Shown here piece after piece: positions 45,935 through 54,778 of a stretch of 64,000 nucleotides of DNA; the stretch's first letter is position 1, and every line of letters starts with the position of its first letter. Both the position numbers and the translations under genes were made by a program. The notes beneath the pieces are model-generated. The model made no database searches. It was not told where the DNA came from and was given only the letters and a program-made list of their open reading frames with translations. Source of the DNA: Zygosaccharomyces rouxii (lineage: Eukaryota > Ascomycota > Saccharomycetes > Saccharomycetales > Saccharomycetaceae); the NCBI RefSeq assembly GCF_000026365.1, contig NC_012991.1, forward strand, positions 496,001 through 560,000. The letters run 5' to 3'.

Positions 45935-46368
45935 ACATTACTACCTAGATCTCCGCTATGTGCCCGCATCAGATCTGACTGATACCGCAAAAGGGCCTCC
46001 AAAAGGACAGGATAGAATTGCTTCTCTAATAGCGTTTGATGCTCGCCAAAGGAGCTTTCCATCTTAATCTCTGGTTCTTCATCATGGGTTAGTTCAGGCA
46101 CTGTAAGCGAGCCGCTAATAAGCTCGTCGGCTCCATCTTTGACGGCAACCATCAGTGAAATTTGCAAGTCAAAATAACAGATTGGCTTCCCCTTACGTTG
46201 TGAGACGTTGGAGTCACCACGTACACTGGAGACTTTGGTCACTATCACCTGATGACTGCCATCCTCTACTTGCAATTGAGGAAGCTTTTCTTCGAAATAT
46301 GCTTGACTCCAAGAGAGAGTGTTCTTCTCAACCCAATGCCAGTTGTTAGGATTGACTACCACCACCAT
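45931..46368 (-). CDS. HCH1: Hsp90 co-chaperone Hch1 (Aha1 N-domain homologue)
   Basis: Hch1 is a small Aha1-related protein that binds the Hsp90 middle domain. The 145-residue protein (Sc 153) starts MVVVVNPNNWHWVEKNTLSW, with the NPNNWHWVEKN signature, and contains VRGDSNVSQRKGKPICYFDL, a strongly conserved Aha1-family segment. It has only the N-terminal Aha1 domain, so it is not Aha1 itself. The ATG at 46368 is chosen; upstream in frame there is only a GTG. Corresponds to YNL281W. Confidence 0.95.
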   Translation of the reverse strand: MVVVVNPNNWHWVEKNTLSWSQAYFEEKLPQLQVEDGSHQVIVTKVSSVRGDSNVSQRKGKPICYFDLQISLMVAVKDGADELISGSLTVPELTHDEEPEIKMESSFGEHQTLLEKQFYPVLLEALLRYQSDLMRAHSGDLGSNV

Positions 46369-46544
46369 AGTTACGAATACACACACGCACACAGATATGG
46401 ATGCACAAAAAGAGGGGGCGGAGGAGAGAGATGAAGCTTTAGTAGATTAACACAGATCAGATTATAATATTTTTTTTTATTCATTAGTTTTTCCACCACT
46501 TATAATTTTTTATTTTTTTTTTATGTTGGCTCGAGACTAGTCCG

Positions 46545-47168
46545 TTACTTTTTTCCAGCTTTTTCCACTGGTTTCTTTAAAGGGGCTGTAGTCTTCAACA
46601 GCTTCAAAGCCGTGGGTTCGAATTTTACCTGATCCAACCATGGTAATTGAGGTTGATCTATTTTAGCGGTAATTTGATTCACCAGTGATTGAAGTTCATC
46701 CCCCCATGCTAGTAAAAGCCCTTCAGTACAGTCACTTTTCAATTGGGTTTGAATGGTAGCTAAGGCTCCGCGCGGTAGTTGTACTAAGGTTACTTTACGT
46801 GGTGACATGTATGCCAGCAGAGGGATCTGCTGTAAGACGACACTAGACACGCCATGGTCTTTATTACATACCAGCAGAAGAAGTGGGCTCCTGTTTGACT
46901 GATCGTTGTCGTCATTTTCATGTTGTAGCAGTGTAACTATTTCGTTGAAAGAAGTAGTGATACCAAGGGGCCATTCAGGTGCAGGAACTTCCGCATCAGC
47001 TAGCGCCCTGCATCTAGCCAATAGTATGGTTTGAATCAGTTCCCATACCTGTTGCTGATCTTTCACGTGTGGCCAAAGGGACCCTTCGTTGGTAAAGGGA
47101 TTATCTAGGACTGCACGATAAGTCTGTCTACGTTGTGCATATTGCTTGTCGAGGTTTTTCAATGACAT
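46545..47168 (-). CDS. POP3: RNase P / RNase MRP subunit Pop3
   Basis: Pop3 is a small protein shared by nuclear RNase P and RNase MRP, which process tRNA and rRNA precursors; it has an L7Ae-like fold. The 207-residue protein (Sc 195) starts SLKNLDKQYAQRRQTYRAVLDNPF. It has a central alpha/beta part (LLLLVCNKDHGVSSVVLQQIP and LAYMSPRKVTLVQLPRGA) and a Lys-rich C-terminal tail. Its place between HCH1 and the WSC gene matches YNL282W. Confidence 0.88.
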   Translation of the reverse strand: MSLKNLDKQYAQRRQTYRAVLDNPFTNEGSLWPHVKDQQQVWELIQTILLARCRALADAEVPAPEWPLGITTSFNEIVTLLQHENDDNDQSNRSPLLLLVCNKDHGVSSVVLQQIPLLAYMSPRKVTLVQLPRGALATIQTQLKSDCTEGLLLAWGDELQSLVNQITAKIDQPQLPWLDQVKFEPTALKLLKTTAPLKKPVEKAGKK

Positions 47169-48147
47169 CCTTATTGATCACTTTTTTTTCGTTTCGCTTT
47201 CGTTTTCTTCCTATGCTTCTATTGATCCTTCTTCAGATGCTTCTCCGAGTATGGATTCACTTTGCAGATTCTAACTTGGCAAGTTGGCAAAGGGGAAAAA
47301 AATTTCCTGTTTCTCTAGTGTTTTCGTCTTTTCGTTCGTAAGGTCTTCTTACAATACTACCACAATGATTATTAAAAGACTACTAATCAGTGAATCCATT
47401 ATTCTTTTAGTCTAATTTTGCTTCTTTACGGTCTGCTCATCGCCGAAATTTTTCACTCAACGCGAACACGAGAGTGCTTAAATTCGCCAAACGCGACGAT
47501 CTTTCCGCATATAGTGGCAGATTAAGGAAGTGAAGGCACTAGTTCGGTCTTTCTATTTGGTCTATTTGGAAAAGGCTATCGACATCTGGATTTCAATGGG
47601 CTCGAAAAGTCTCTACGTTGAAATCTAAGCGATTGATGGTCGTGGTAGGGATTTTCACTCGAGAATCACGTAGAGAACGTTTTCCGTTGTTTCGGTTATA
47701 CAGCTGCACCAAACACGTAGAAATGGGACAAACCTAATTACATACATGTTACACGTTGTTTTGCTGCCGATCTACAAACATTGGATGGTAATTGAAGGCT
47801 AACTTACCCTTCGCTCGACGACTAATTCAATTCTGTCACTTTACAATTCACTTCTGAAGTGGAAAAGAAGCTGCTAAAGGGACCGGAGTAGTGGGCTAAA
47901 ACATCACTCTTTAGACCATCAAGACACTACTAATACCCAAGCGGAATACTCCTGTTAAAGCTGTGGATGGTTTGGCTATAGTGATTGATTGATTGAATTA
48001 GAAATATAAACTGTCCCTTCCTTTTCCTTTTCTTTCGTTTCCTTTCAAAAAGGTATTAATTATACTATATTCATTGATATCAAGGTATATCTGAAAGCAC
48101 CGTCCATTCACTTTTTTCAAGTTTTCCTTTTTTAATATCGTTCATTA
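47169..48147. other. Divergent intergenic region POP3–WSC
   Basis: This 979-bp region contains TCGCCGAA (47440–47447) and TTCGCCAAA (near 47473), partial matches to the TTCGNCGAA motif found upstream of ITR1. A pyrimidine-rich stretch precedes the WSC start. No gene or RNA is recognised. The size suggests a large WSC promoter. Confidence 0.45.
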
Positions 48148-49521
48148 ATGGAATTTCGAAGGCAGTGGTTACTGGTTCTGTGCCTTTTCCACTGTCTAGC
48201 CCTAGCAGACTATGTGCACAAAGGCTGTTATGACACTCGAGGGTTAAATTTAAGATCTCAAAGTCAACATGATTGGCAATCATTATCCAATTGTCAACAA
48301 CACTGTGGTGGCAGCCCACTAGTTGCGATGAGAAATGGTGGTGAGTGCTTTTGTGGAGATTCTTTGGATTTACTTTCATCAGCTTCATTGACACCAGGTC
48401 TTTGTAATACCCAATGTAACGGTTGGGCATATCAAAGTTGTGGTGGTAACAGTTCAGTGGATGTGTATGTCGATGCAAGTCGGTCATCTCATTCACATGG
48501 GTCTGCCTCAGTGAGTCAGGTTGCATTAACAACTACATTGACCAGTGGATCTTCTAGTCAGGTTTCCAATATTAACAGTGGAAGCTCAGATAGCTCATTC
48601 GTTTCAAGTTCACTCGCTTCCTCTACATCGGAGCCGAGTGCAAGTGGCTCAAGTCAGAGTAGTTCTTTTGCCACTAGCTATCATCATGTTTCAAGCTCGT
48701 CTTTATCTCCGGTAAAGGCCCGCGTTTCTAATCCAACTGCGAGTCAAACTATTCAAACCACTCCAGTATCAATTTCGGGCTCACCAAGTATTTCAACTGG
48801 ATACGTGACAAGAGTTGTTTCCACTTTGATTACGAGGGATAATAAGGATGAAACTGTTCTCAGGACAACTACCGCCCTTGAATTACCGTCATCTTATAGT
48901 AACATTGATAAATCTACGAGTCCCAAGAATGGCAATTTAGGTGGTGGTGCGATCGCAGGTATTGTCGTTGGTGTGGTTTTGGGTGTATTGGTTATTCTAG
49001 CAGGTGCAGGCTTCTACTTGTGGAGACGTCACGTATTAAACCAAGAACCGGACTTAGAAGAAACTAAACACTACCAGCCATATTCGTTTGGTGATGCTGA
49101 TGCCATGTCTATTGATTCACCATCGAGAACTGGTTCCACTTGTCACAAAGGCTCATCAGCTACACGTTCATCATCATATGGCTCAGTACCGACTGGCTTT
49201 CTAAGCGACAGCATCAGTAAAGGTAGTTTAAACAGTCTACTTATGACAGAAGATACTGGTGTCAATCACATGAGGCAAAATATGCCCTCAACAGTGTTTG
49301 AAGAACCTCCATCGGTATACAATGGGAGCCAAAGGTTCAGTACAGGTTCATTGCCAGATATGATGGAAGAAAGAAATCTAACAGTAGCCAATCCTGATGG
49401 TGAAAACAATCGCTACTCACAGCGTAAATTTGACGATGTCGACGAAGTTGATGAAGAAAATATGTTTAGCGCTGGTAGTTCGGGTGGGTCCTACTATGAC
49501 CAAGAGCCGAAATCATATTGA
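48148..49521 (+). CDS. WSC2: Cell-wall integrity sensor, Wsc2/Wsc3 type
   Basis: Wsc proteins are plasma-membrane mechanosensors that signal through Rom2, Rho1 and Pkc1 when the cell wall is stressed. The 457-residue protein (Sc Wsc2 503, Wsc3 556) has a signal peptide (MEFRRQWLLVLCLFHCLALA). It continues with a WSC domain (about 21–110) with eight Cys (GCYDTRGLN, GGSPLVAMRNGGECFCG), a Ser/Thr-rich O-mannosylated stretch (about 112–250), and one TM helix (about 266–292). The cytosolic tail ends with an acidic FDDVDEVDEENMFSA-type segment, as in Sc. It is the single counterpart of YNL283C and YOL105C. Confidence 0.93.
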   Translation: MEFRRQWLLVLCLFHCLALADYVHKGCYDTRGLNLRSQSQHDWQSLSNCQQHCGGSPLVAMRNGGECFCGDSLDLLSSASLTPGLCNTQCNGWAYQSCGGNSSVDVYVDASRSSHSHGSASVSQVALTTTLTSGSSSQVSNINSGSSDSSFVSSSLASSTSEPSASGSSQSSSFATSYHHVSSSSLSPVKARVSNPTASQTIQTTPVSISGSPSISTGYVTRVVSTLITRDNKDETVLRTTTALELPSSYSNIDKSTSPKNGNLGGGAIAGIVVGVVLGVLVILAGAGFYLWRRHVLNQEPDLEETKHYQPYSFGDADAMSIDSPSRTGSTCHKGSSATRSSSYGSVPTGFLSDSISKGSLNSLLMTEDTGVNHMRQNMPSTVFEEPPSVYNGSQRFSTGSLPDMMEERNLTVANPDGENNRYSQRKFDDVDEVDEENMFSAGSSGGSYYDQEPKSY

Positions 49522-50052
49522 TTCAACCAGTGGTATTTGGAGAGTTATGTAAAGCCAACGAAGACGAAAAAATAGACGATACCAAGAAATGAGAATACAT
49601 GAATGACTTTAAGCGTTAAAAAAAACATAGGCAGAATAACTTCACAACCAGAGAAAATGAAATTGTACCAATTATCAACGACACCGAAAGAAAAGATACC
49701 AAGGTCTGTAATTTTTTTTTTTTCTTTGAGATGAGAAGTTGTAACAGTATACTCTAGCAGGACGGCTTCAATGTTGTCTATCTTTTGCACTTAGAATATG
49801 TTATTTTTTATTGTGAATTATTGACTAATCGGAGCTGTCGGCTCGTAATTGGAGGTATTGCAAGAGTTTACTATACTTTCAATGAACCGCAATTGTATAA
49901 TAAACAAAAGTAGAAACCTATAAATAATAAGAAGGGTCAAAATATTCGCGTACTTTCATAGTGAATAAATATATCTACTGTAGCGGTAAATATATGGAGT
50001 AAAAGATCGTCGTGTGATCTACATCGAAGTAAATCTGCTTAAAAATTAAAAC
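49522..50052. other. Intergenic, WSC 3' flank
   Basis: This 531-bp gap is A/T-rich with a T-run at 49711–49721, probably mostly 3' UTR of the WSC gene, up to the tRNA at 50053. No gene is seen. Confidence 0.45.
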
Positions 50053-50125
50053 TGCTTCCAACCAGATTCGAACTGATGATCTCCACATTACTAGTGTGGC
50101 GCCTTACCAACTTGGCCATAGAAGC
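50053..50125 (-). tRNA. tRNA-Thr (AGU anticodon)
   Basis: The minus strand gives a complete intronless cloverleaf of 73 nt. The 7-bp acceptor stem pairs GCTTCTA with TGGAAGC (one wobble pair), with A as discriminator. The anticodon loop is CTAGTAA with AGT at + strand 90–92 of the 50,000s (50090–50092). The T-loop is TTCGAAT. It is nearly identical to Sc tRNA-Thr(AGU). A short T-run follows downstream for Pol III termination. Confidence 0.97.
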
Positions 50126-50313
50126 AACAATTGTTGAGAAATTGAGGTGTCTTGTAAGGGGCACTTCCTCATAATAAGATCATGTGCCATCCCTTTTGAC
50201 GATTCTCAGGTTGGGAAAAAAAAATTGGCCCAATATATCAAAAAAATCTTCAAATCCTCATCAATCGAGTAGACATATTTCAAAATATCTGGATATATTG
50301 AGCCGCCAAAGCC

Positions 50314-51198
50314 ATGTTTTCTGGTATTTTCAAGTTGAACAGTTCCCTAAGAGTGAACTTTACAGCGCTACAGCGTAACACTGTTCGCTCCGTATCGATA
50401 TTGGGCAATTTAAAACCCTCTGAAGGATCTACCAAAGGTTTCAAAAGGTTGGGTAGAGGTCCATCTAGTACAAAAGGTAAGACTTCTGGTAGGGGTCAGA
50501 AGGGCCAAAAAGCTCGTGGTAAAGTAAAATCATGGTTTGAAGGTGGTCAAACGCCAATTTATAAACTTTTCCCCAAGATTGGATTTACCAATGTGAATGC
50601 AAGACCGTTAAACGAATTGAATCTTCAGAGAATCCAATGGTTCCACGATTGTGGCAGATTAAATTTGGAACCGGGTGAAGTTTTAGATATGAAAAAGATG
50701 AAAGATTTAGGACTTGTAACTGGACCTATCAAACATGGTATTAAAATATTAGGTAATGGGAAGACAAATTTCAACGTACCGATTAAAATCGAAGCCAGTA
50801 AAGCTACACCAGATGCAATTCAAGCAATTGAAAAGGTGGGTGGTGAATTCACATCACGCTACTTCAGCCAATTCGGATTAAGAGCGCATTTGGTACCACA
50901 TTGGTTCCTAGAGAAGAGAGGTAGAATTCCATTACAAGCAAGACCCACTAAGAGGAAAGATATTGAATATTACAGTGATGAATCCAGAAGAGGCTATTTG
51001 ATTAAGGAAAAATCTGAATATTGGAAAACCATTATGGAAGCCAGACAAGGTGGTGCCGCTCAGATGGGCAAAAAGAAAACAAAGAGAACACCATTAGAAT
51101 TACAGTTAGAAAAATTATCTGAGGATTCTAAGAGTAACAAATCTCTAACTGTAAATTCTAAGATTATTACCTTAGAAGATTTCAAACAACAACATTGA
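50314..51198 (+). CDS. MRPL10: Mitochondrial large ribosomal subunit protein uL15m
   Basis: Mrpl10 is the bacterial L15-type protein of the mitochondrial 54S subunit. The 294-residue protein (Sc 322) has an N-terminal presequence-like start ([16 protein letters not shown]) and the L15 hallmark [21 protein letters not shown] central [20 protein letters not shown] follows, then the L15 C-terminal fold and a yeast-mitochondrial extension. Corresponds to YNL284C. Confidence 0.95.
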   Translation: MFSGIFKLNSSLRVNFTALQRNTVRSVSILGNLKPSEGSTKGFKRLGRGPSSTKGKTSGRGQKGQKARGKVKSWFEGGQTPIYKLFPKIGFTNVNARPLNELNLQRIQWFHDCGRLNLEPGEVLDMKKMKDLGLVTGPIKHGIKILGNGKTNFNVPIKIEASKATPDAIQAIEKVGGEFTSRYFSQFGLRAHLVPHWFLEKRGRIPLQARPTKRKDIEYYSDESRRGYLIKEKSEYWKTIMEARQGGAAQMGKKKTKRTPLELQLEKLSEDSKSNKSLTVNSKIITLEDFKQQH

Positions 51199-51282
51199 TG
51201 TGGTAAATGGGATGCGGAACGTTTACTTGTAAATAAATGGATACGTAAAAAGACTTAATATTTTCATTTCTTTTAGTTTGCT

Positions 51283-52263
51283 TCAAACCATTCTTTCTTG
51301 GAGTACTTGTAAGGCTAATTGCTTACGCCTTTCCTCAAGAGTACCTGATATTTTCTTAGCTCCTCTCTGTTCGGCTATGGCATTACTTTTATCAATGTCA
51401 TCATTTTGAAATGGTCGTATCAATTCTAATTTGTAACAGACTAAACTGTAAGTCTTATCGAATATTGGTTTCAAAATTGGTTTCACTAAATCTGGGAAAA
51501 AATACAAGAGTTGGAAAGTATCAGAGGCATCACCCACAGTAATTTGTTCGCCAATTCGTAACATTTGGAAAAATCTTAGATAGGTCCAACATGCAAAGAA
51601 ATTAATCCAAATTGATATTAATTGGATCCAATGCATCTTGATCAAATGAAAAATTGTCAAATAACTCATAATGAAAATAGGTAAAAGTTTAAACCTGAAA
51701 TTTTTGGATAAAAACCCCAAATTTTTCAATTGGAAAATTGTAGTTTCTGGCATCAACTGCTTATAAATTATAGGAAATCCAATTAACACAGTATAATTAC
51801 CATCCAGTGGTTCATCCAACTGTATATGAGAAGTGATTAATCCCAATAATATTGTCACTATGACAACGACTAAATTTGTCACTGAACCTATAACGAAGAC
51901 AAATTTCAGCAATTCTTTGGAATTGTCATTCCAATTTTGCTCAATAAATGATCCACCAATAATCAAATTGGTAAAATTAATAATGAATTTCCATACTTCC
52001 ACATCGATAAAATTCGATAAAATCAATGAGACGGGGAACTTCCAAATTTTACTTGGTATTAATTGGACAATTGGCGATACTATGCTATTAAATTTTAATT
52101 CGGGATCATCCAATCTATTATATTCAGAAAGTCTTGCAAAGAGGAGTGCACCGCTAATGGCAATGTATCCAATTGCTAATAATTTTGTTGCTTGTGGAGT
52201 GCCATTTAAAGCAAAGAGAGTATCAGGACCATTAATTTCAAAATATTTCGAATCGTAATGCAT
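51283..52263 (-). CDS. Multipass membrane protein, YOL107W / TMEM115 family
   Basis: This 326-residue protein (Sc YOL107W 342) belongs to the conserved TMEM115/DUF1751 rhomboid-like family, whose human member sits in the Golgi; the yeast function is uncharacterised. Several hydrophobic segments are visible: about 27–45, 100–120, 125–150 and around 190–260, with the conserved GGSFIEQNW. It has a basic C-terminal tail with LEERRKQLALQVLQERM. The start is set at the ATG 52263; the longer frame begins with TTG. Order and strand match YOL107W. Confidence 0.85.
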   Translation of the reverse strand: MHYDSKYFEINGPDTLFALNGTPQATKLLAIGYIAISGALLFARLSEYNRLDDPELKFNSIVSPIVQLIPSKIWKFPVSLILSNFIDVEVWKFIINFTNLIIGGSFIEQNWNDNSKELLKFVFVIGSVTNLVVVIVTILLGLITSHIQLDEPLDGNYTVLIGFPIIYKQLMPETTIFQLKNLGFLSKNFRFKLLPIFIMSYLTIFHLIKMHWIQLISIWINFFACWTYLRFFQMLRIGEQITVGDASDTFQLLYFFPDLVKPILKPIFDKTYSLVCYKLELIRPFQNDDIDKSNAIAEQRGAKKISGTLEERRKQLALQVLQERMV

Positions 52264-52522
52264 TTGGATCGGGGCTGGGACCGTAGAACGTTGTAATATA
52301 GTATAATATAGTTGAATCAATCGTACTTGGAAGAAAAAATTTTCTCTCCCCCCTTCGAATCCTTATTGTTCGGTGAAGGAGCTAATATTACAAGCCCTCT
52401 TCGAGAAACCTCTTTTTGTCAATCACTTTCCCCCTTTGTGCTTCATCAGTGCTTTACAAAGGGTGTTATATAAAATCGTTGTTCTATTGTTTGAGATTTT
52501 AAAAAGAAGTCGAAAAAATTAA

Positions 52523-52594
52523 AGCTCATGGCGGGGGTCGAACCCACAATCTTCTGATTAGAAGTCAGACGCGTTGCCATTACGCCACACGAGC
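52523..52594 (-). tRNA. tRNA-Arg (UCU anticodon)
   Basis: The minus strand folds into an intronless 72-nt cloverleaf. The acceptor GCTCGTG pairs with CATGAGC (one G·T). The D-arm is TGGCGTAATGGCA, the anticodon loop CTTCTAA has TCT at 52560–52562, and the T-arm contains GGGTTCGACCCCC. It closely matches Sc tRNA-Arg(UCU). A T-run follows for Pol III termination. Confidence 0.97.
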
Positions 52595-53217
52595 TACTAA
52601 TTGTTGAAAATAAAGAAGATCAGTAGCGTACACTTCCACATAGACATATCGGGTGATTCCCAGGGAACCTCTACAACTAACAGGGTTATTGTATCAGACT
52701 CATCTTGCAGTTATCATGAGAAAGAATGCATATTAGTTCATATTGGCTCTTCCTTGTATACTGTCTACAGATACTTCCGTTATTATTTATGTACCAGCAC
52801 CTTCACACGGAGATTTTGCTAGGTCCATCCTTGGATTCAATGTTGAAATTTGGTAACCAAACGTAAATAATACATACATGCTCTAACAAATTAGAGGCTC
52901 AAGTGCTTCAGATAGGACTTTCTAAGGTTGAAGAACTACTAAGTAACAGAATCAGAGTATCTCGAGTTTCAAGGTGAAAAAAAAAAAAAAAAAAAAATAC
53001 AGAGGGATCATTCTACGTAATCTTTTGAGGCAGAATTAAAGACCATAAAAAAGATTAATAACAATTTAATGATCAAAGGTTCATCATTTTATTGTATAAA
53101 TGAATATTACTATCATTTTTATTGTTCTATGCATCGGATAAACAGAGAAGAATCTTTTTCAATTCTCCATTGTGAAATCTTTAAATTGATTCAATTCTTA
53201 ACGTAAATAAAGGAGAT

Positions 53218-53226
53218 TTCGGCGAA
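53218..53226. promoter_or_regulatory. TTCGGCGAA palindrome in the INO4 promoter
   Basis: TTCGGCGAA lies 146 bp upstream of INO4, in the context ATTTCGGCGAAATTT, which matches the copies upstream of ITR1. The factor is unknown. Confidence 0.5.
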
Positions 53227-53268
53227 ATTTATATTAATAGAAATAATAAACCGAAATATTGGAAAAAC

Positions 53269-53276
53269 TTCACATG
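53269..53276. promoter_or_regulatory. ICRE/UASino core in the INO4 promoter
   Basis: TTCACATG is the Ino2/Ino4 core (CATGTGAA in reverse), 96 bp upstream of INO4. It could mediate autoregulation; this is inferred from the motif alone. Confidence 0.45.
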
Positions 53277-53371
53277 GGTTTTCAATTAGATCTACAACCA
53301 GTTTGAACAACTCTGATAAAGTGAAAACAAAGTATTACCGTTACTACTAGTATTTATATCATTTATCAACA

Positions 53372-54016
53372 ATGGTAGTGAAATTACGAGAAATCAAAAG
53401 TAACGGCAGCATCCGTAACATTCATAACAGTATGCAGCTAGATGACGTTGATGCTGATGTAAGAAGACAAAGAGATGAAAGTGAAGAACTGTTGAGGAAG
53501 AAGAGAAAACCAAGAGCCAAAAAAGTCAATAAATTGTCAAAGGAAGAAGTACGCCAAAATCATGTATCATCAGAGAAAAAGAGGCGAGAGTTGGTTAGAA
53601 CCATTTACGACGAATTGGTTAAAATGATTCCAGACTTACAACCAACTGAGAATAGATCAGAAATGGTAATCTACCTAAAGACTATAAATCACCTCAATTG
53701 GTTATATCGAAATAATAAAAGACTCTGTGCACAGTTGGAAAAAAAGTACAAGGAATTAGGTAAGGATGGTTGTAGAATACCTGAGAGTTTAGTTTGGGAA
53801 TTGAGACAAGGTGGTGATAGTGGTGGTAATTCTAATGATGAGGGCAATCACGATAACGAGGATATTGGTGATAATAGTGACGATTATTCAAACGCCAGTA
53901 CCAATACCAACAATAATAGTAAAACTAATAGTAATACGAATAGTAATACCGATTCCAATATTAATTTTAATACTGATACAGATAATAGTAATAATAATAA
54001 TGGTACTAAATTATGA
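53372..54016 (+). CDS. INO4: bHLH activator of phospholipid genes Ino4, with long Asn-rich tail
   Basis: Ino4 forms a heterodimer with Ino2 on inositol/choline-responsive promoters. The 214-residue protein has a basic N-terminal half (KKRKPRAKKVNK) and a bHLH at about 62–122. The bHLH shows NHVSSEKKRREL (H64, E68, R71, R72), a helix ending PDLQPTENRSEMVIYLKTIN, and LNWLYRNNKRL. The conserved IPESLVWELRQG follows, matching the end region of Sc Ino4 (151 residues). Beyond it, residues about 149–214 are an added Asn/Thr/Asp/Ser tail of low complexity. Corresponds to YOL108C. Confidence 0.93.
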   Translation: MVVKLREIKSNGSIRNIHNSMQLDDVDADVRRQRDESEELLRKKRKPRAKKVNKLSKEEVRQNHVSSEKKRRELVRTIYDELVKMIPDLQPTENRSEMVIYLKTINHLNWLYRNNKRLCAQLEKKYKELGKDGCRIPESLVWELRQGGDSGGNSNDEGNHDNEDIGDNSDDYSNASTNTNNNSKTNSNTNSNTDSNINFNTDTDNSNNNNGTKL

Positions 54017-54192
54017 TTAAAATGAGTGACGAGTTACGATTGGTGGGATTTAAATATAAAGGTCATATAGGTTATAAAGATGATATAGTTGTACTTTTTT
54101 CTGTTCCTGGGTTCTATTCAATATAATATTCTTTTTCGTTCTGGCTTATACAGTAGTATTGGAATTTTTTAGAATCAATGAAAAAAATAAAG

Positions 54193-54266
54193 CGACCCCG
54201 GTGAGGATCGAACTCACGCTCTTGCGATTAACAGTCGCACGCCTTAACCAGCTTGGCCACGGAGTC
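54193..54266 (-). tRNA. tRNA-Asn (GUU anticodon)
   Basis: The minus strand gives an intronless 74-nt cloverleaf. The acceptor GACTCCG pairs with CGGGGTC, with G as discriminator. The anticodon loop CTGTTAA has GTT at 54230–54232 and the T-loop is TTCGATC. It is very similar to Sc tRNA-Asn(GUU). A T-run follows downstream. Confidence 0.97.
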
Positions 54267-54596
54267 TAACTAGTTGTTGAGAGAACAAAATATTGATTCC
54301 ACTGGACGGTAGAGGCAATATCACGGGAAAAAGACAGGTGCAACTGATATAATTGAGTACTCCAAAGTTCATCCCCCTTCAAATACGTTCACCGTTTGGG
54401 AACCATCTGATGCTCTTTAAAATGTTTAATTTAAGGAATACTGTGACAGAAAAAAGTAGAGCAACTTACAGATTTTTAGCCATGAGAGCGATCAATAAAA
54501 TATTCATGAACTAATCTTGATTGCTTTACTGAAAAATTAATAGAACTAAAAGCTATAAAAGCCAGACAAAGCCAAAACTTACCCCAAGTAGTTATT
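54267..54596. other. Intergenic between tRNA-Asn and tRNA-Gly
   Basis: This 330-bp gap has A/T-rich sequence and no gene I can support. Near 54436–54560 the + strand is T/A-rich. Pol III genes flank it on both sides, with opposite orientation. Confidence 0.4.
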
Positions 54597-54668
54597 GGGC
54601 GGTTAGTGTAGTGGTTATCATTCCACCCTTCCAAGGTGGAGACACGGGTTCGATTCTCGTACCGCTCA
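54597..54668 (+). tRNA. tRNA-Gly (UCC anticodon)
   Basis: The + strand gives an intronless 72-nt cloverleaf with acceptor GGGCGGT pairing ACCGCTC and discriminator A. The anticodon stem is CCACC/GGTGG and the loop CTTCCAA has TCC at 54630–54632. The T-arm is CGGGTTCGATTCTCG. It is nearly identical to Sc tRNA-Gly(UCC). Downstream T-runs (TCTTTTTCTTTTTC) provide termination. Confidence 0.97.
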
Positions 54669-54778
54669 TCTTTTTCTTTTTCTTCTATCAAAAGGAAAAA
54701 CTGAGGTTCCCATAGATAAACACATCTTTCCTTGGAATACTTGATTCTGTTTACACGTACAAATAATTTTCTTTGTTA

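Larger units (their letters stand above)
52595..53371. other. Intergenic, INO4 promoter region
   Basis: This 777-bp region contains a run of 22 A (52977–52998), one TTCGGCGAA palindrome (53218–53226) and an ICRE-type core TTCACATG (53269–53276), the last two close to the INO4 start. No gene is seen. Confidence 0.5.
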
